DNA of 64,000 nucleotides from Nocardioides terrigena (GTDB taxonomy: Bacteria > Actinomycetota > Actinomycetes > Propionibacteriales > Nocardioidaceae). Within the stretch, counting starts at the first letter, position 1; the number at the start of each line of letters is the position of its first letter. Under the pieces are notes generated by a model that was not told the DNA's origin, did not search any database, and was given only the letters and a program-made list of their open reading frames with translations. Made by a program: the position numbers and the translations under genes. Location: NCBI RefSeq assembly GCF_003047265.1, contig NZ_PZYY01000003.1, positions 1 through 64,000 of the forward strand, in the 5' to 3' direction. Positions 13,041 to 22,539 of the stretch are shown piece by piece.

Positions 13041-13679
13041 ATGAGCTCCGAGGACCGTCTGGACCCCGCGACCCCGGAGCGGGAGGCCCCGCTCGCAGAC
13101 CGACCCGCCGCGTGGCCGGTCCACGGGTCCCGCGACCTGCACCGCGACGACTGGATCGTCGCGCTGCGCGAGGACGTCGTCGCGCGGCCCGGGCACCCCG
13201 ACGACCGGTTCCGGCGGCTCTCGCTGGAGCACCCGGGTGCAGTGGTCGTGCTGGCCGTGGACGACGACGAGCGCGTGCTGTGCCTGCGGCAGTACCGGCA
13301 CACCAACCGGCAGGACTTCGTCGAGCTCCCGGCGGGGCTGCGCGACGCCGGCGACGAGCCGTCGGTGGAGACGGCCATGCGCGAGCTGCGCGAGGAGGCC
13401 GAGCTGGCCGCGACGTCCTGGCAGCTCCTCCTCGCGACGTACGCGAGCGCCGGCATCACCGAGGAGGTGCACGAGATCTTCCTGGCCCGCGGACTGTCCG
13501 AGGCCTCCCGCGGCGACTTCGAGATGCACGCCGAGGAGGCCGAGATGGAGGTCTTCTGGGTGCCGATGGCCGAGCTGCTCGACGCCGTCCTCGACGGTCG
13601 TGTCCGGCAGGGGCCGCTCGCCCAGGCGGTGCTGGCATACGACGTGCTCAAGCGACGCGGGGGGCTCGACGCGACCTGA
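13041..13679 (+). CDS. Nudix hydrolase, ADP-ribose pyrophosphatase type
   Basis: A 212-residue protein. The Nudix helix is seen as GLRDAGDEPSVETAMRELRE, continuing EAEL, with E-x7-REUXEE intact; the first glycine is one residue farther from the first glutamate than in the strict pattern, a feature I recall from mycobacterial ADP-ribose pyrophosphatase. The preceding VVVLAVDDDERVLCLRQYRH and the FVELPAG strand are typical of that subfamily, and the M. tuberculosis gene in this position (Rv1700) is an ADPRase. Likely reaction: ADP-ribose to AMP and ribose 5-phosphate. Start ATG fixed by the -10 box in the 26-bp gap. Confidence 0.85.
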   Translation: MSSEDRLDPATPEREAPLADRPAAWPVHGSRDLHRDDWIVALREDVVARPGHPDDRFRRLSLEHPGAVVVLAVDDDERVLCLRQYRHTNRQDFVELPAGLRDAGDEPSVETAMRELREEAELAATSWQLLLATYASAGITEEVHEIFLARGLSEASRGDFEMHAEEAEMEVFWVPMAELLDAVLDGRVRQGPLAQAVLAYDVLKRRGGLDAT

Positions 13680-13707
13680 GCGGCGCGGGCGATATCGTCG
13701 GTCTGCT

Positions 13708-13722
13708 GTCACGAGCTGTGAC
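13708..13722. promoter_or_regulatory. Candidate operator upstream of ald
   Basis: GTCACGAGCTGTGAC has 5-bp inverted arms GTCAC / GTGAC around a 5-base centre, 40 bp before the ald start. It could bind a regulator of alanine catabolism, for example an Lrp/AldR type, but no such regulator gene is next to it. Only the symmetry is seen. Confidence 0.3.
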
Positions 13723-13761
13723 CCGCATCACCGTGTGAACTGCCCTGTCGAGGAGTGAGTC

Positions 13762-14877
13762 GTGAAGGTCGGCGTACCGAAGGAAGTCAAGAACCACGAG
13801 TACCGGGTGGCGCTCACCCCCGTGGGAGCCCACGAGCTGGTCGAGCACGGCCACGAGGTCTACGTCGAGGCGGGTGCCGGACTCGGGTCCAACATCCCCG
13901 ACGAGGAGTACGTCGCCGCCGGGGCGACGATGCTCGACGCCGCGGACGACGTCTGGGGCACCGCCGAGATGGTCCTCAAGGTCAAGGAGCCCATCGCCGA
14001 GGAGTACCACCGCCTCCGCGAGGACCTCACCCTGTTCACCTACCTCCACCTCGCCGCCGACAAGCCGCTCACCGACGAGCTGCTGGCGCGAAAGACGACG
14101 GCCATCGCCTACGAGACCGTGCAGCTGCCCTCCGGCGGGCTGCCCCTGCTCTACCCGATGTCCGAGGTCGCGGGCTGCCTCGCCCCCCAGGTCGGCGCCT
14201 ACTCGATGATGAAGGCCCAGGGCGGTCGCGGTGTGCTGATGGGTGGGGTCGGCGGGGTCGCCAACGCCAAGGTCGTCATCATCGGTGCCGGTGTCTCGGG
14301 CCAGAACGCCGCCAACATCGCGCTCGGCATGGGGGCCGACGTGACCCTGCTCGACACCGACCTCGACAAGCTGCGGATGTCGTTCTGGCGCTACAACAAC
14401 CGGGTCCACGGGCTCGCGTCGTCCGCGCTGGCGATCCGCCAGCAGGTCATGGAGGCCGACATGGTCATCGGCGCCGTGCTCATCCCCGGTGCCGCGGCAC
14501 CCAAGCTGGTCAGCAACGAGCTGGTCTCGCAGATGAAGCCGGGCTCGGTGCTCGTCGACATCGCCGTCGACCAGGGCGGCTGCTTCGAGGACACCCGGGC
14601 CACCACGCACGCCGACCCGACCTACATGGTGCACAACTCGGTCTTCTACTGCGTGGCCAACATGCCCGGCGCGGTGCCCAACACCTCGACGTACGCCCTG
14701 ACCAACGCGACCATGCCGTACGCCGTCGCGCTGGCCGACAAGGGCTGGGCGCAGGCGTGCCGCGACGACGCGAGCCTGCTCAAGGGCCTCAACACCCACG
14801 CCGGCGCGCTCACCAACATCCCCGTTGGCCAGGCCGTGGGCGTCGACGCCGTCGCCCCGGAGTCGGTGCTGCCCTGA
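13762..14877 (+). CDS. ald: Alanine dehydrogenase
   Basis: A 371-residue NAD-dependent enzyme that interconverts L-alanine and pyruvate plus ammonia. The catalytic Lys75 (LKVKEP) and His96 ([11 protein letters not shown]) fall at exactly the usual numbers, and the NAD-binding Rossmann motif is [39 protein letters not shown] sequence near 290-305 is conserved. GTG start with GAGGAG upstream. Its stop TGA overlaps the proposed xerD start. In mycobacteria ald lies elsewhere, so this is a local difference in an otherwise conserved order. Confidence 0.95.
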   Translation: MKVGVPKEVKNHEYRVALTPVGAHELVEHGHEVYVEAGAGLGSNIPDEEYVAAGATMLDAADDVWGTAEMVLKVKEPIAEEYHRLREDLTLFTYLHLAADKPLTDELLARKTTAIAYETVQLPSGGLPLLYPMSEVAGCLAPQVGAYSMMKAQGGRGVLMGGVGGVANAKVVIIGAGVSGQNAANIALGMGADVTLLDTDLDKLRMSFWRYNNRVHGLASSALAIRQQVMEADMVIGAVLIPGAAAPKLVSNELVSQMKPGSVLVDIAVDQGGCFEDTRATTHADPTYMVHNSVFYCVANMPGAVPNTSTYALTNATMPYAVALADKGWAQACRDDASLLKGLNTHAGALTNIPVGQAVGVDAVAPESVLP

Positions 14878-15803
14878 ACGCACCCGGCCTGACCAGGGCC
14901 ATCCGCACCTACCTCGACCACCTCTCGGTGGAGCGCGGGCTCGCCGCCAACACCCTGTCGTCGTACCGGCGCGACCTGCGGAGGTACGCCGCACACCTCG
15001 AGGAGCAGGGGATCGGCGACCTCGACGAGATCACCGAGGCGACGGTGTCGGGGTTCCTGGTCAGGCTGCGGGAGGGCGACGCCGACCACCCGCCGCTCAG
15101 CTCCACGTCGGCGGCGCGCACGGTGGTGGCGGTGCGGGGCTTCCACAAGTTCGCCGTCAGTGACGGGCTCGCCACCGTCGACCCTGCCGGTGCAGTCAAG
15201 CCGCCGACGCCGGCCAAGCGGCTGCCCAAGGCGCTGCCGCTGTCGGACGTCGAGGCCATCCTCGAGGCGTCCGGTGCCGCCGGTACGCCGCTCGCGCTGC
15301 GCGACCGCGCGCTGCTGGAGGTGCTCTACGGCACCGGGGCGCGGATCTCGGAGGCCGTCGGCCTCGACGTCGACGACCTCGACACCGTCGACGGCACCGT
15401 GCTGCTCCGGGGCAAGGGCTCCAAGGAGCGGCTGGTCCCGGTGGGCGGCTACGCCCTCGAGGCCGTCGACGCCTACCTCACCCGGGCCCGTCCCGACCTG
15501 GTGGCGGCCAAGACGCCCGGCGGGGCGCTCTTCCTCAACTCGCGGGGCGGTCGGCTGTCCCGCCAGAGCGCCTGGGCGGTGCTGGTCAAGGCCGCCGACC
15601 GGGCCGGGGTGACCCGCGACGTGTCGCCCCACACGCTGCGCCACTCCTTCGCCACGCACCTGCTCGACGGGGGTGCGGACGTGCGGGTGGTGCAGGAGCT
15701 GCTGGGGCACGCGTCGGTGACCACCACCCAGGTGTACACACTGGTGACCGTGGACAACCTGCGCGAGGTCTTTGCGACCGCACACCCCCGGGCCCGAGAG
15801 TGA
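14874..15803 (+). CDS. xerD: Tyrosine recombinase XerD (CTG start proposed)
   Basis: A site-specific recombinase that resolves chromosome dimers with XerC at dif. The SAM-like N-terminal domain starts [20 protein letters not shown]; the catalytic set is Arg in [12 protein letters not shown], Lys in [15 protein letters not shown] (His and Arg), the [11 protein letters not shown] histidine and the nucleophile Tyr in QVYTLV. The frame has no ATG, GTG or TTG between the ald 3' end and GTG 14928, and that GTG would remove the first helix of the N-terminal domain. A CTG at 14874, overlapping the ald stop as CTGA and with GGAG at 14859-14862, gives 309 residues, the normal length. The helicase gene overlaps its 3' end by 4 bases. 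Confidence 0.85.
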   Translation: MNAPGLTRAIRTYLDHLSVERGLAANTLSSYRRDLRRYAAHLEEQGIGDLDEITEATVSGFLVRLREGDADHPPLSSTSAARTVVAVRGFHKFAVSDGLATVDPAGAVKPPTPAKRLPKALPLSDVEAILEASGAAGTPLALRDRALLEVLYGTGARISEAVGLDVDDLDTVDGTVLLRGKGSKERLVPVGGYALEAVDAYLTRARPDLVAAKTPGGALFLNSRGGRLSRQSAWAVLVKAADRAGVTRDVSPHTLRHSFATHLLDGGADVRVVQELLGHASVTTTQVYTLVTVDNLREVFATAHPRARE

Positions 15804-18400
15804 CCCGGCTCGACGAGCGGCTCGGGTCCACCACCGACCCCGACGGCGTGTACGACGCGTTCACCGGGTGGGTCGAGGAGCAGGGGCTCGAGCTCTACCC
15901 CCACCAGGACGAGGCGGTCATCGAGCTCCTCGGCGGCAACCACGTCATCCTGGCCACGCCGACCGGCTCCGGGAAGTCGATGGTCGCCCTCGGCGCCCAC
16001 GTCGCCGCCCTCGCCCAGGACAAGGTCAGCTTCTACACCGCACCCATCAAGGCGCTGGTGAGCGAGAAGTTCTTCGCACTCTGCGAGGTCTTCGGGGCCG
16101 AGAACGTCGGGATGCTCACCGGCGACGCGGCGGTCAACGCCGACGCCCCGATCATCTGCTGCACCGCCGAGATCCTGGCCAACATCGCGCTGCGCGAGGG
16201 ACGCTCCGCCGACGTCGGACTCGTCGTGATGGACGAGTTCCACTTCTACGCCGAGCCCGACCGCGGGTGGGCCTGGCAGGTCCCGCTGCTCGAGCTCGTG
16301 GACGCGCAGTTCCTGCTGATGTCGGCGACCCTCGGCGACGTCTCGTTCTTCGTCGACGACCTGACGCGTCGTACGGGCCGGGAGGTCGCGGTCGTCGCCG
16401 ACGCCGAGCGACCCGTCCCGCTGCACTTCTCGTGGTCGATGGAGCACCTCGACGACACCCTCAAGGAGCTCGTGGAGACGGGCCAGGCCCCGGTCTACGT
16501 CGTGCACTTCACCCAGGCCGCGGCCGTCGAGCACGCCACCTCCTTGCTCAAGGGCACCAAGGTGAAGGTCGACAAGGAGGCGATCGCCGACCGGATCGGC
16601 GCCTTCCGCTTCGGGGCCGGCTTCGGCAAGACGCTGTCCAAGCTGGTGCGCAACGGGATCGGCGTCCACCACGCCGGGATGCTGCCGAAGTACCGCCGCC
16701 TCGTCGAGCAGCTCGCCCAGTCCGGCCTCCTCACCGTCATCTGCGGCACCGACACCCTCGGCGTCGGCATCAACGTGCCGATCCGCACCGTGCTCTTCAC
16801 CGGTCTCGCGAAGTTCGACGGCAGCCGCCAGCGGGTGCTGCGGACCCGGGAGTTCCAGCAGATCGCGGGCCGCGCGGGCCGGGCGGGCTACGACACGGCC
16901 GGGTACGTCGTCGTCCAGGCGCCCGAGCACGTCATCGACAACGAGCGTGCCAAGAAGAAGGCGGAGGCCAAGAACGCCGCCCCGGGGGCCAACGCCAAGC
17001 GCAAGTCCAAGGCGCAGCTCAAGAAGCCGCCCGAGGGCACCGTCGTGTGGACCGAGCAGACCTACGACAAGCTCGTCGCGGGTGTCCCGGAGCAGCTGGT
17101 CTCCCGGATGCGCGTGGACAACGCGATGCTGATCAACGTGGCCACCCGCGAGGAGGACGCGTTCGCGGTGATGCGCCGGCTGCTCACCGACAACCACGAG
17201 GAGCGACGCCAGCAGCTCCGCCTGTCACGGCGGGCGCTGCGGCTCGGACGGTCGCTGTTGCGGTCGGGCGTGATGACGCGCCTCGACGAGAGGGACGAGC
17301 ACGGCCGCCGCTACGTGCTCACCGTCGACCTGCCCGCGGACTTCGCCCTCAACCAGCCGCTGGCGCACTTCGCACTGGCGGCCCTCGACGTCCTCGACCC
17401 GGAGTCGGACAGCTACACCCTCGACATCGTGTCGGTCATCGAGTCGGTGCTCGAGGCGCCCCGCCAGATCCTGATGGCGCAGCAGTTCACCGCCCGGGGC
17501 GAGGCAGTGGGGGAGATGAAGGCCGACGGGATCGAGTACGAGGAGCGGATGGCGCTGCTCGACCAGATCACCTGGCCGCAGCCGCTCGCCGAGCTGCTCG
17601 GAGGGCTCTACGAGACCTACCGCCAGCGGCACCCGTGGCTGCGTGAGGACGCGCTCGGCCCGAAGTCGGTCGTCCGGGAGATGTGGGAGCAGGGAATGGG
17701 GTTCACCGACTTCGTCGGCCGCTACCAGATCGCGCGCTCCGAGGGCCTGGTGCTGCGCTACCTCACCGACGCCTACCGCACCCTGCGCCAGACCGTCCCG
17801 GAGGCGCACCGCACCCCCGAGCTCGAGGACCTCGTCGAGTGGCTCGGCGAGACGATCCGCCAGACCGACTCCTCGCTCCTCGACGAGTGGGAGGCCCTGA
17901 CCGACCCCGAGCACGTCCCCGGGCGGATCGTGGCCCACGAGCCACCGCCCCCGCCGCGACCGGTCAGCAAGCAGCTCCGCCCCTTCACCGTGATGATCCG
18001 CAACGCCATGTGGGCGCGCGTCGACCTGGTCTCCCGGGACGACCTCGACGGGCTGCTGCGGCTCGAGCGGGCGGCGGCCGACCGCCTCGAACCGTCACGC
18101 CAGGTGATCGTCGGCCGGTCGGTCTGGGACGCCGCGATCGAGGCGTACTACGCCGACCACGACTCCGTCGTCGTCGACGGCGACGCGCGGGGGCCCGAGC
18201 TGCTCGCCATCGGTGACGAGCGGACGGGTGAGCCCGTCGGCGCGGAGGAGGGCACCACGGCCCGGCTGCGCGACGTACGCCAGACGATCCACGACCCGGC
18301 CGGCGACCACGACTGGGTGATCGACGCCGTCGTCGACTGCGACGCCTCGGACGAGGCGGGCGAGCTGGTGCTCGCCACCGTGGCGATGCACCGGCTCTGA
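15800..18400 (+). CDS. DEAD/DEAH-box helicase with DUF3516-type C-terminus
   Basis: An 866-residue superfamily II helicase. Motif I is ATPTGSGKS (52-60), motif II DEFH (145-148), motif III SAT, and motif [16 protein letters not shown] lysine-rich insert ([20 protein letters not shown]) lies near 385-405. The Ski2/Mtr4-like core is followed by a roughly 440-residue C-terminal region typical of actinobacterial DUF3516 proteins. Role is probably RNA remodelling or decay, inferred from fold only. GTGA overlap with xerD. A slightly altered copy of its last 39 bases lies 1.2 kb downstream. Confidence 0.85.
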   Translation: MTRLDERLGSTTDPDGVYDAFTGWVEEQGLELYPHQDEAVIELLGGNHVILATPTGSGKSMVALGAHVAALAQDKVSFYTAPIKALVSEKFFALCEVFGAENVGMLTGDAAVNADAPIICCTAEILANIALREGRSADVGLVVMDEFHFYAEPDRGWAWQVPLLELVDAQFLLMSATLGDVSFFVDDLTRRTGREVAVVADAERPVPLHFSWSMEHLDDTLKELVETGQAPVYVVHFTQAAAVEHATSLLKGTKVKVDKEAIADRIGAFRFGAGFGKTLSKLVRNGIGVHHAGMLPKYRRLVEQLAQSGLLTVICGTDTLGVGINVPIRTVLFTGLAKFDGSRQRVLRTREFQQIAGRAGRAGYDTAGYVVVQAPEHVIDNERAKKKAEAKNAAPGANAKRKSKAQLKKPPEGTVVWTEQTYDKLVAGVPEQLVSRMRVDNAMLINVATREEDAFAVMRRLLTDNHEERRQQLRLSRRALRLGRSLLRSGVMTRLDERDEHGRRYVLTVDLPADFALNQPLAHFALAALDVLDPESDSYTLDIVSVIESVLEAPRQILMAQQFTARGEAVGEMKADGIEYEERMALLDQITWPQPLAELLGGLYETYRQRHPWLREDALGPKSVVREMWEQGMGFTDFVGRYQIARSEGLVLRYLTDAYRTLRQTVPEAHRTPELEDLVEWLGETIRQTDSSLLDEWEALTDPEHVPGRIVAHEPPPPPRPVSKQLRPFTVMIRNAMWARVDLVSRDDLDGLLRLERAAADRLEPSRQVIVGRSVWDAAIEAYYADHDSVVVDGDARGPELLAIGDERTGEPVGAEEGTTARLRDVRQTIHDPAGDHDWVIDAVVDCDASDEAGELVLATVAMHRL

Positions 18401-18446
18401 CCGGGTGAGGCCCGGCCGATGACGAGCCGACCGGGTGGACGGTCCG

Positions 18447-19559
18447 TCAGGAGGCGGATCCCGCCCCGGCCCTGCGGAACCGTCGTGACAGCAGGGCCGT
18501 GCACACGCCCCCGATGAGGATGGGTCCCAGGTAGGTGAACATCCGGAAGACGAACACGGCGGCCACGATGGCGTCGGCCTCGCGGCCGCCCGCCGCCCAG
18601 TTCAGGGCGCTGATGTAGAGCGCCTCGGTGATGCCGACGTTGCCGGGGGTGATCTCCACGAGCGTCGCGAGGCGGACCACCGTGTAGACGGCGAAGACCT
18701 CGATGGCGGTGAGGACACCGGCGCCGACGCCCAGCCCGCGGAGGGAGGCGAGGAGCATCAGGTAGGTGGCGAGCTCACGCAGCACGAAGAGGCCGACCAG
18801 GCCGAGGACGCGTGCACGGAAGATGCCGACCACGGTGCGGCGCCACTCCACGACGGTGTCCCCGAGCTCCGCGCCCGGGGGTCTGCGGGCCACCCCACGG
18901 AGCCAGTTGAGGAACCGACCCAGCCGGGCCCCGAACCTGCGGGCGAACTGCTCGCTGCGCACGATGAGGACCGCCAGGACGAGCAGCGCGACCGAGACGC
19001 CGAGGCCGACCAGGGCGAGCGTCCAGACGGACCCCGGCACCTCCTCCTGCGTCGAGAGGAGGGCGAGACCGATGGCGGGCATGACGAGGGGGAGCACGTT
19101 GCTGACCGAGCTGTTGACGACGTACGACGTGGCGAAGTCCTCGGTGCTGATCCCGAGCTTGCGGTAGATCCCGTAGCGCGCTGCCGTGCCGGAGGGTCCC
19201 GGCACGGTGTTGGAGACCACGGCGGCCGACTCCTGCGCGAGGAAGGCGTCGGGGAAGCGGAGCGGCCCGATGAGCAGGGCGAACGCGCCGGCCTTGCAGC
19301 CCTCCACCACGAAGGTGAGCGCGGTCAGCAGGAGCACGACGACCGGGTCGAGCGAGGTGAGCGCGTCCCAGACGTCCTCGTAGGAGGCGAAGCTCGGGAT
19401 CAGGACCCCGAAGACGAGGTAGAGCAGCAGGAGGGTGAGCGTGGCTCGCACGATCTTCTGCGCGGGTGAGGATGCTTCCGGCTCGAGCAGCGGGGGCAGG
19501 TCGCCGTCGCCCTCGGCGTCCTCGCCCCCGGGCGACGTGGGCGGATCCGTTTCGCTCAC
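18447..19559 (-). CDS. YbhN-like integral membrane protein (lysylphosphatidylglycerol synthase TM / flippase-like)
   Basis: A 370-residue protein with an acidic cytoplasmic N-terminus (about 1-32) and eight or so membrane helices, for example LTLLLLYLVFGVLIP and FVLRELATYLMLLASLRGLG. The conserved GPSGTAARYG and EITPGNVGITEALY segments identify the UPF0104/YbhN family, which resembles the flippase part of MprF. Substrate unknown; no synthetase domain is fused. GTG start at 19559 has TAGTCT 6 bases upstream, a leaderless pattern. It sits inverted between the helicase gene and a copy of that gene's 3' end, a sign of rearrangement. Confidence 0.8.
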   Translation of the reverse strand: MSETDPPTSPGGEDAEGDGDLPPLLEPEASSPAQKIVRATLTLLLLYLVFGVLIPSFASYEDVWDALTSLDPVVVLLLTALTFVVEGCKAGAFALLIGPLRFPDAFLAQESAAVVSNTVPGPSGTAARYGIYRKLGISTEDFATSYVVNSSVSNVLPLVMPAIGLALLSTQEEVPGSVWTLALVGLGVSVALLVLAVLIVRSEQFARRFGARLGRFLNWLRGVARRPPGAELGDTVVEWRRTVVGIFRARVLGLVGLFVLRELATYLMLLASLRGLGVGAGVLTAIEVFAVYTVVRLATLVEITPGNVGITEALYISALNWAAGGREADAIVAAVFVFRMFTYLGPILIGGVCTALLSRRFRRAGAGSAS

Positions 19560-19609
19560 GTGACGAGACTAGTTGCGTGGGCGCTCGGGAGCCCTGCCTC
19601 CGATGCGGT

Positions 19610-19649
19610 CGAGCTGGTGCATCGCCACCATGGAGATGCACCGGCTCTG
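19610..19649 (+). repeat. Diverged copy of the helicase gene 3' end
   Basis: These 40 bases match 18361-18399, the last codons of the helicase gene, except for one inserted base and two substitutions. A weaker match extends upstream (ASDxxELV is readable in both). The copy is frameshifted and not part of any gene. It lies between the YbhN-like gene and gntK. Confidence 0.75.
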
Positions 19650-19654
19650 GGCGA

Positions 19655-20149
19655 TCACCCGCCCCGGACAGCGCTCTCGGCGGCACGCACCACGGTGTCG
19701 AGGGACCGGGAGACGTCGAGGACGGCGCCCGGCTCGTCGGCGCCGAGCGGCTCCAGGGTGTCGAACTGGGACTGCAGCAGGGACGGGGGCATGAAGTGCT
19801 CGCGCGACTCCATCCGCGTGCGCAGCACCTCGAAAGGTGCGGCGAGGTGGACGAAGAACACCGTGCCGTCAGGTACGCCGCCGCGCAGCACGTCGCGGTA
19901 GCCCCGCTTGAGCGCCGAGCAGGTGAGCACCGTCGAGACCCCGTCGCCGTGGTGGAAGGCCTGGATCGAGGCCAGTGCCTCCAACCACGGGCGCCGGTCG
20001 TCGTCGTCGAGGGGGATGCCCGCGGACATCTTCTCGATGTTGGCCGGCGGGTGCAGGCTGTCGCCCTCGATGAACGTCCACCCGAAGCGGTCGGCCAGTC
20101 GTGCTGCCACCGTCGTCTTGCCGGTGCCGGACACGCCCATCACCACCAC
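19655..20149 (-). CDS. gntK: Gluconokinase
   Basis: A 164-residue kinase that phosphorylates gluconate to 6-phosphogluconate for the pentose phosphate pathway. The P-loop is GVSGTGKTTVA, followed by FIEGDSLHP, the conserved GIPLDDDDRRPWL and CSALKRGYRD, all GntK signatures. Several start codons are stacked (GTG at 20149, 20146 and 20143, ATG at 20140); 20149 gives the usual length and the frame upstream has no better start. It is divergent from the GntR regulator, 66 bp apart. Confidence 0.93.
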   Translation of the reverse strand: MVVMGVSGTGKTTVAARLADRFGWTFIEGDSLHPPANIEKMSAGIPLDDDDRRPWLEALASIQAFHHGDGVSTVLTCSALKRGYRDVLRGGVPDGTVFFVHLAAPFEVLRTRMESREHFMPPSLLQSQFDTLEPLGADEPGAVLDVSRSLDTVVRAAESAVRGG

Positions 20150-20202
20150 GTGCCGCGGCCGGTCGCCCGTGTCGGGGCGGGTCGTGGCTGCCTGCTCGCG
20201 GC

Positions 20203-20208
20203 TAGGGT
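20203..20208 (+). promoter_or_regulatory. -10 element of the GntR regulator gene
   Basis: TAGGGT fits TANNNT and is followed by exactly 7 bases and the GTG at 20216, which supports a leaderless mRNA and decides between that start and the in-frame GTG at 20207 that overlaps the box. Confidence 0.55.
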
Positions 20209-20215
20209 GCTGCTC

Positions 20216-20902
20216 GTGTCGACCGCCCACAGCACCGTCCTCGCCGAGGTCGGCCCCCGTATCGTGCGGGGAGACCTGGCCGAGGGGTCCGTCATCACCC
20301 TGGAGTGGCTGGGGGAGGCGTACGGCGTCTCCCGGACCGTCGCCCGCGAGGTGGTGCAGGTGCTGGTCTCGATGGGCCTGGTCGAGAGCCGACGCCGGAC
20401 CGGGATCCGGATCCTGCCCCGCGACGCCTGGGACGACTACGACCCGGCCGTGATCCGCTGGCGGCTCGAGGGCGAGGACCGGGTCCTGCTCCTCCACCAG
20501 CTGGCCGAGCTCCGCGCCGCCATCGAGCCCTCCTCGGCCGCGCTGGCCGCCACCCACGCCGACGACGCCCAGCGCACCGAGATCGTGCGCATCGCCGAGC
20601 AGATGGAGGCCTCGGGGGCCGCGGGGGACCTGCGGACGTTCCTGGAGCAGGACGTCGCCTTCCACCGGCTGCTGCTGCGGGCGTCGGGCAACGTGATGTT
20701 CTCCGGGCTCTCCGACGTGGTCGAGGAGGTCCTGCGCGGACGCACCGACCACGACCTGATGCCGCCCGAGCCCAAGCAGGAGGCCCGCCGGCTGCACCAG
20801 GTCGTCGCCGAGGCGGTCGCCGGGGGAGAGGCCGAGGTGGCCCGCTTCGCCATGACGGCGATCTGTGCCGAGGTCGTCTCCGACCTCGGCCACGCCCACT
20901 GA
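20216..20902 (+). CDS. GntR-family regulator, FCD (FadR) subfamily, probably of gluconate use
   Basis: A 228-residue repressor. The winged helix is in residues 1-70 (ITLEWLGEAYGVSRTVAREV is the helix-turn-helix) and the FCD effector domain follows, with metal-binding-type residues in EQDVAFHRLLLRASGN and RRLHQVVAEAV. Placement between gntK and the GntP permease, with a perfect palindrome in front of the permease, makes gluconate or 6-phosphogluconate the likely signal. The start is set by the -10 box 7 bases upstream. Confidence 0.85.
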   Translation: MSTAHSTVLAEVGPRIVRGDLAEGSVITLEWLGEAYGVSRTVAREVVQVLVSMGLVESRRRTGIRILPRDAWDDYDPAVIRWRLEGEDRVLLLHQLAELRAAIEPSSAALAATHADDAQRTEIVRIAEQMEASGAAGDLRTFLEQDVAFHRLLLRASGNVMFSGLSDVVEEVLRGRTDHDLMPPEPKQEARRLHQVVAEAVAGGEAEVARFAMTAICAEVVSDLGHAH

Positions 20903-20922
20903 CCCCACCGCGGAGCGGTGGG

Positions 20923-22311
20923 TCACAGCAGGCCCGCGACCGGCCACAGGACCACGGCCAGCAGGAACGCGCTGACACCCAGCGTCGTCTCCATGACGGT
21001 CCACGTCTTGAGGGTGGTCTTCTCGTCCATCCCGAAGAAGCGGCTGACCAGCCAGAAGCCCGAGTCGTTGACGTGCGAGAGCACGGTCGCGCCGGCGGCG
21101 ATGGCCACCACGAGCAGCGCGATGTGGAAGTTGTCGAGCCCGGCGGCCTGGGACGCGATCAGGCCCGCCGTGGTGGTCAGCGCGACGGTGGCCGAGCCCT
21201 GGGCCACGCGCAGCGCGGTGGCGATGAGGAACGCCTGCAGGAGGAGCGGCAGGCCGAGGTCGGAGAGCGAGGACGTCAGTGCCTCGCCGATGCCGCTGAT
21301 GCGGAGCACGCCACCGAACATGCCGCCGGCGCCGGTGATGAGGATGATCGAGCAGATCGGGCCGAGGGCCTGGTCCAGGACCTTCATGGTCTCGTCGAAC
21401 GAGCCGTTGCGCCGTCCCAGCACCAGGATCGCGGCGAGCAGGCTGATCAGCAGGGCCACCGGGGTGTTGCCGAGCAGCTGGAGGAACTCGACCCATGCCT
21501 GGCCCTCCTCGAGGGTGCCGTTGGCGACCAGCGTGGTGAGGACGGTGTTGAACGAGATGAGCACCAGCGGGATGAGCAGCAGGGAGAGCACGGTGCCGAA
21601 GGCCGGGGGAGTGACGGCGGGACGGTCGTCGCCGCCGTTGACCTCGCCGAACAGCAGGTCGGGGACGGCGACGTCGTACCGCTTGCCCAGCACCTTGGAG
21701 ACGAGGTAGACGCCGACGTACCACGAGATGACGGCGACGGGGAGGCCGACGAGCAGGATCACGCCGATGTCGCCGCCGAGGGCGGTGCCGGCCGCGACCG
21801 GACCCGGGTGCGGGGGCACGAGGGCGTGCATGGCCGCGAAGGCGCCGGCCGCGGGGAGGGCGTAGAAGAGCACCGAGCCGCCGAACCGGCGGGCCACCGT
21901 GAGGATGATCGGCAGGAAGACGACGAGACCGGCGTCGAAGAAGATCGGGAAGCCGAAGAAGAGGGCGGCGACGCCGAGGGCGAAGGGCGCCCGCTGCTCG
22001 CCGAACCGGTTGATGAGGCTGTCGGCGAGCACCTGCGCGCCCCCGGTCACCTCCAGCAACCGGCCGAGCATCACACCGAAGCCGACCAGCAGGGCCACCG
22101 ATCCGAGCGTGCTGCCGAAGCCGCTGAGCAGCGCCGCCGGGACCAGGGCCAGGGGGATGCCGGCGGCGATGGCGGTCAGCAGGCTGACCAGGACCAGCGC
22201 GATGAACGCGTGGAGCCGCACCTTGATGATGAGGAAGAGGAGGAGCGCGACGGCGGCCGCCGCGATGAGCAGGAGGACGGCGGTGCCGTACGCCGGTTCG
22301 AGGTTTTCCAT
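20923..22311 (-). CDS. GntP-family gluconate:H+ symporter
   Basis: A 462-residue inner-membrane permease with about 12 helices. Typical GntP sequence is seen: RLHAFIALVLVSLLTAIAAG near the start, FFGFPIFFDAGLVVFLP, MHALVPPHPGPVAAGTALGGDIG and GSATVALTTTAGL, with the C-terminal SHVNDSGFWLV block. It takes up gluconate for gntK. ATG 22311 has GGAG upstream at good spacing; the longer open frame upstream has no family similarity. A 15-bp palindrome 67 bp upstream is the likely repressor site. Confidence 0.92.
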   Translation of the reverse strand: MENLEPAYGTAVLLLIAAAAVALLLFLIIKVRLHAFIALVLVSLLTAIAAGIPLALVPAALLSGFGSTLGSVALLVGFGVMLGRLLEVTGGAQVLADSLINRFGEQRAPFALGVAALFFGFPIFFDAGLVVFLPIILTVARRFGGSVLFYALPAAGAFAAMHALVPPHPGPVAAGTALGGDIGVILLVGLPVAVISWYVGVYLVSKVLGKRYDVAVPDLLFGEVNGGDDRPAVTPPAFGTVLSLLLIPLVLISFNTVLTTLVANGTLEEGQAWVEFLQLLGNTPVALLISLLAAILVLGRRNGSFDETMKVLDQALGPICSIILITGAGGMFGGVLRISGIGEALTSSLSDLGLPLLLQAFLIATALRVAQGSATVALTTTAGLIASQAAGLDNFHIALLVVAIAAGATVLSHVNDSGFWLVSRFFGMDEKTTLKTWTVMETTLGVSAFLLAVVLWPVAGLL

Positions 22312-22377
22312 GGGTGCAGCTCCGGTGTCTGGGCGGGTTGTGAGCGCGGTCACAGGGTCGGTGGAGCATGCTGCCTG

Positions 22378-22392
22378 AAAGGTAGTACCTTT
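22378..22392. promoter_or_regulatory. Perfect palindromic operator for the gluconate regulator
   Basis: AAAGGTAGTACCTTT is a perfect 7-1-7 palindrome upstream of gntP. The centre TAGTACC resembles the GntR1/GntR2 operator of Corynebacterium glutamicum as I recall it. On the - strand it lies in the spacer after a TTGCAA -35 like hexamer (17 bases before CAGCAT), where binding would block gntP transcription. I do not see a second copy in the 66-bp gntK-gntR gap. Confidence 0.65.
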
Positions 22393-22413
22393 GCAACTCG
22401 CGCGGCCGTTCCG

Positions 22414-22480
22414 AGTGCACAGGTTTGTGCACAGGGAGGCCCGACCTGTGCAGGGGACCGGGGGCGAGTGCACAGATTTG
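22414..22480. repeat. 15-bp direct repeat and inverted repeat in the gntP-parA gap
   Basis: GAGTGCACAGGTTTG (22414-22428) recurs as GAGTGCACAGATTTG (22466-22480), one mismatch, 52 bp apart. The first copy also forms the inverted repeat TGCACA-N4-TGTGCA (22416-22431). They lie upstream of the parA promoter in a 322-bp gap that holds no gene. Confidence 0.5.
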
Positions 22481-22510
22481 CCCGGCGGGCTGGGGGTTGC
22501 GGCCCACGTG

Positions 22511-22539
22511 TTGTGGCTGCCGCCCACCGGTCCTAGAGT
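22511..22539 (+). promoter_or_regulatory. Promoter of the parA-scpAB operon
   Basis: TTGTGG (22511-22516), a 17-base spacer and TAGAGT (22534-22539) make a good housekeeping promoter. Transcription would start near 22546, leaving a leader of about 88 bases before the parA start at 22634. Confidence 0.5.
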
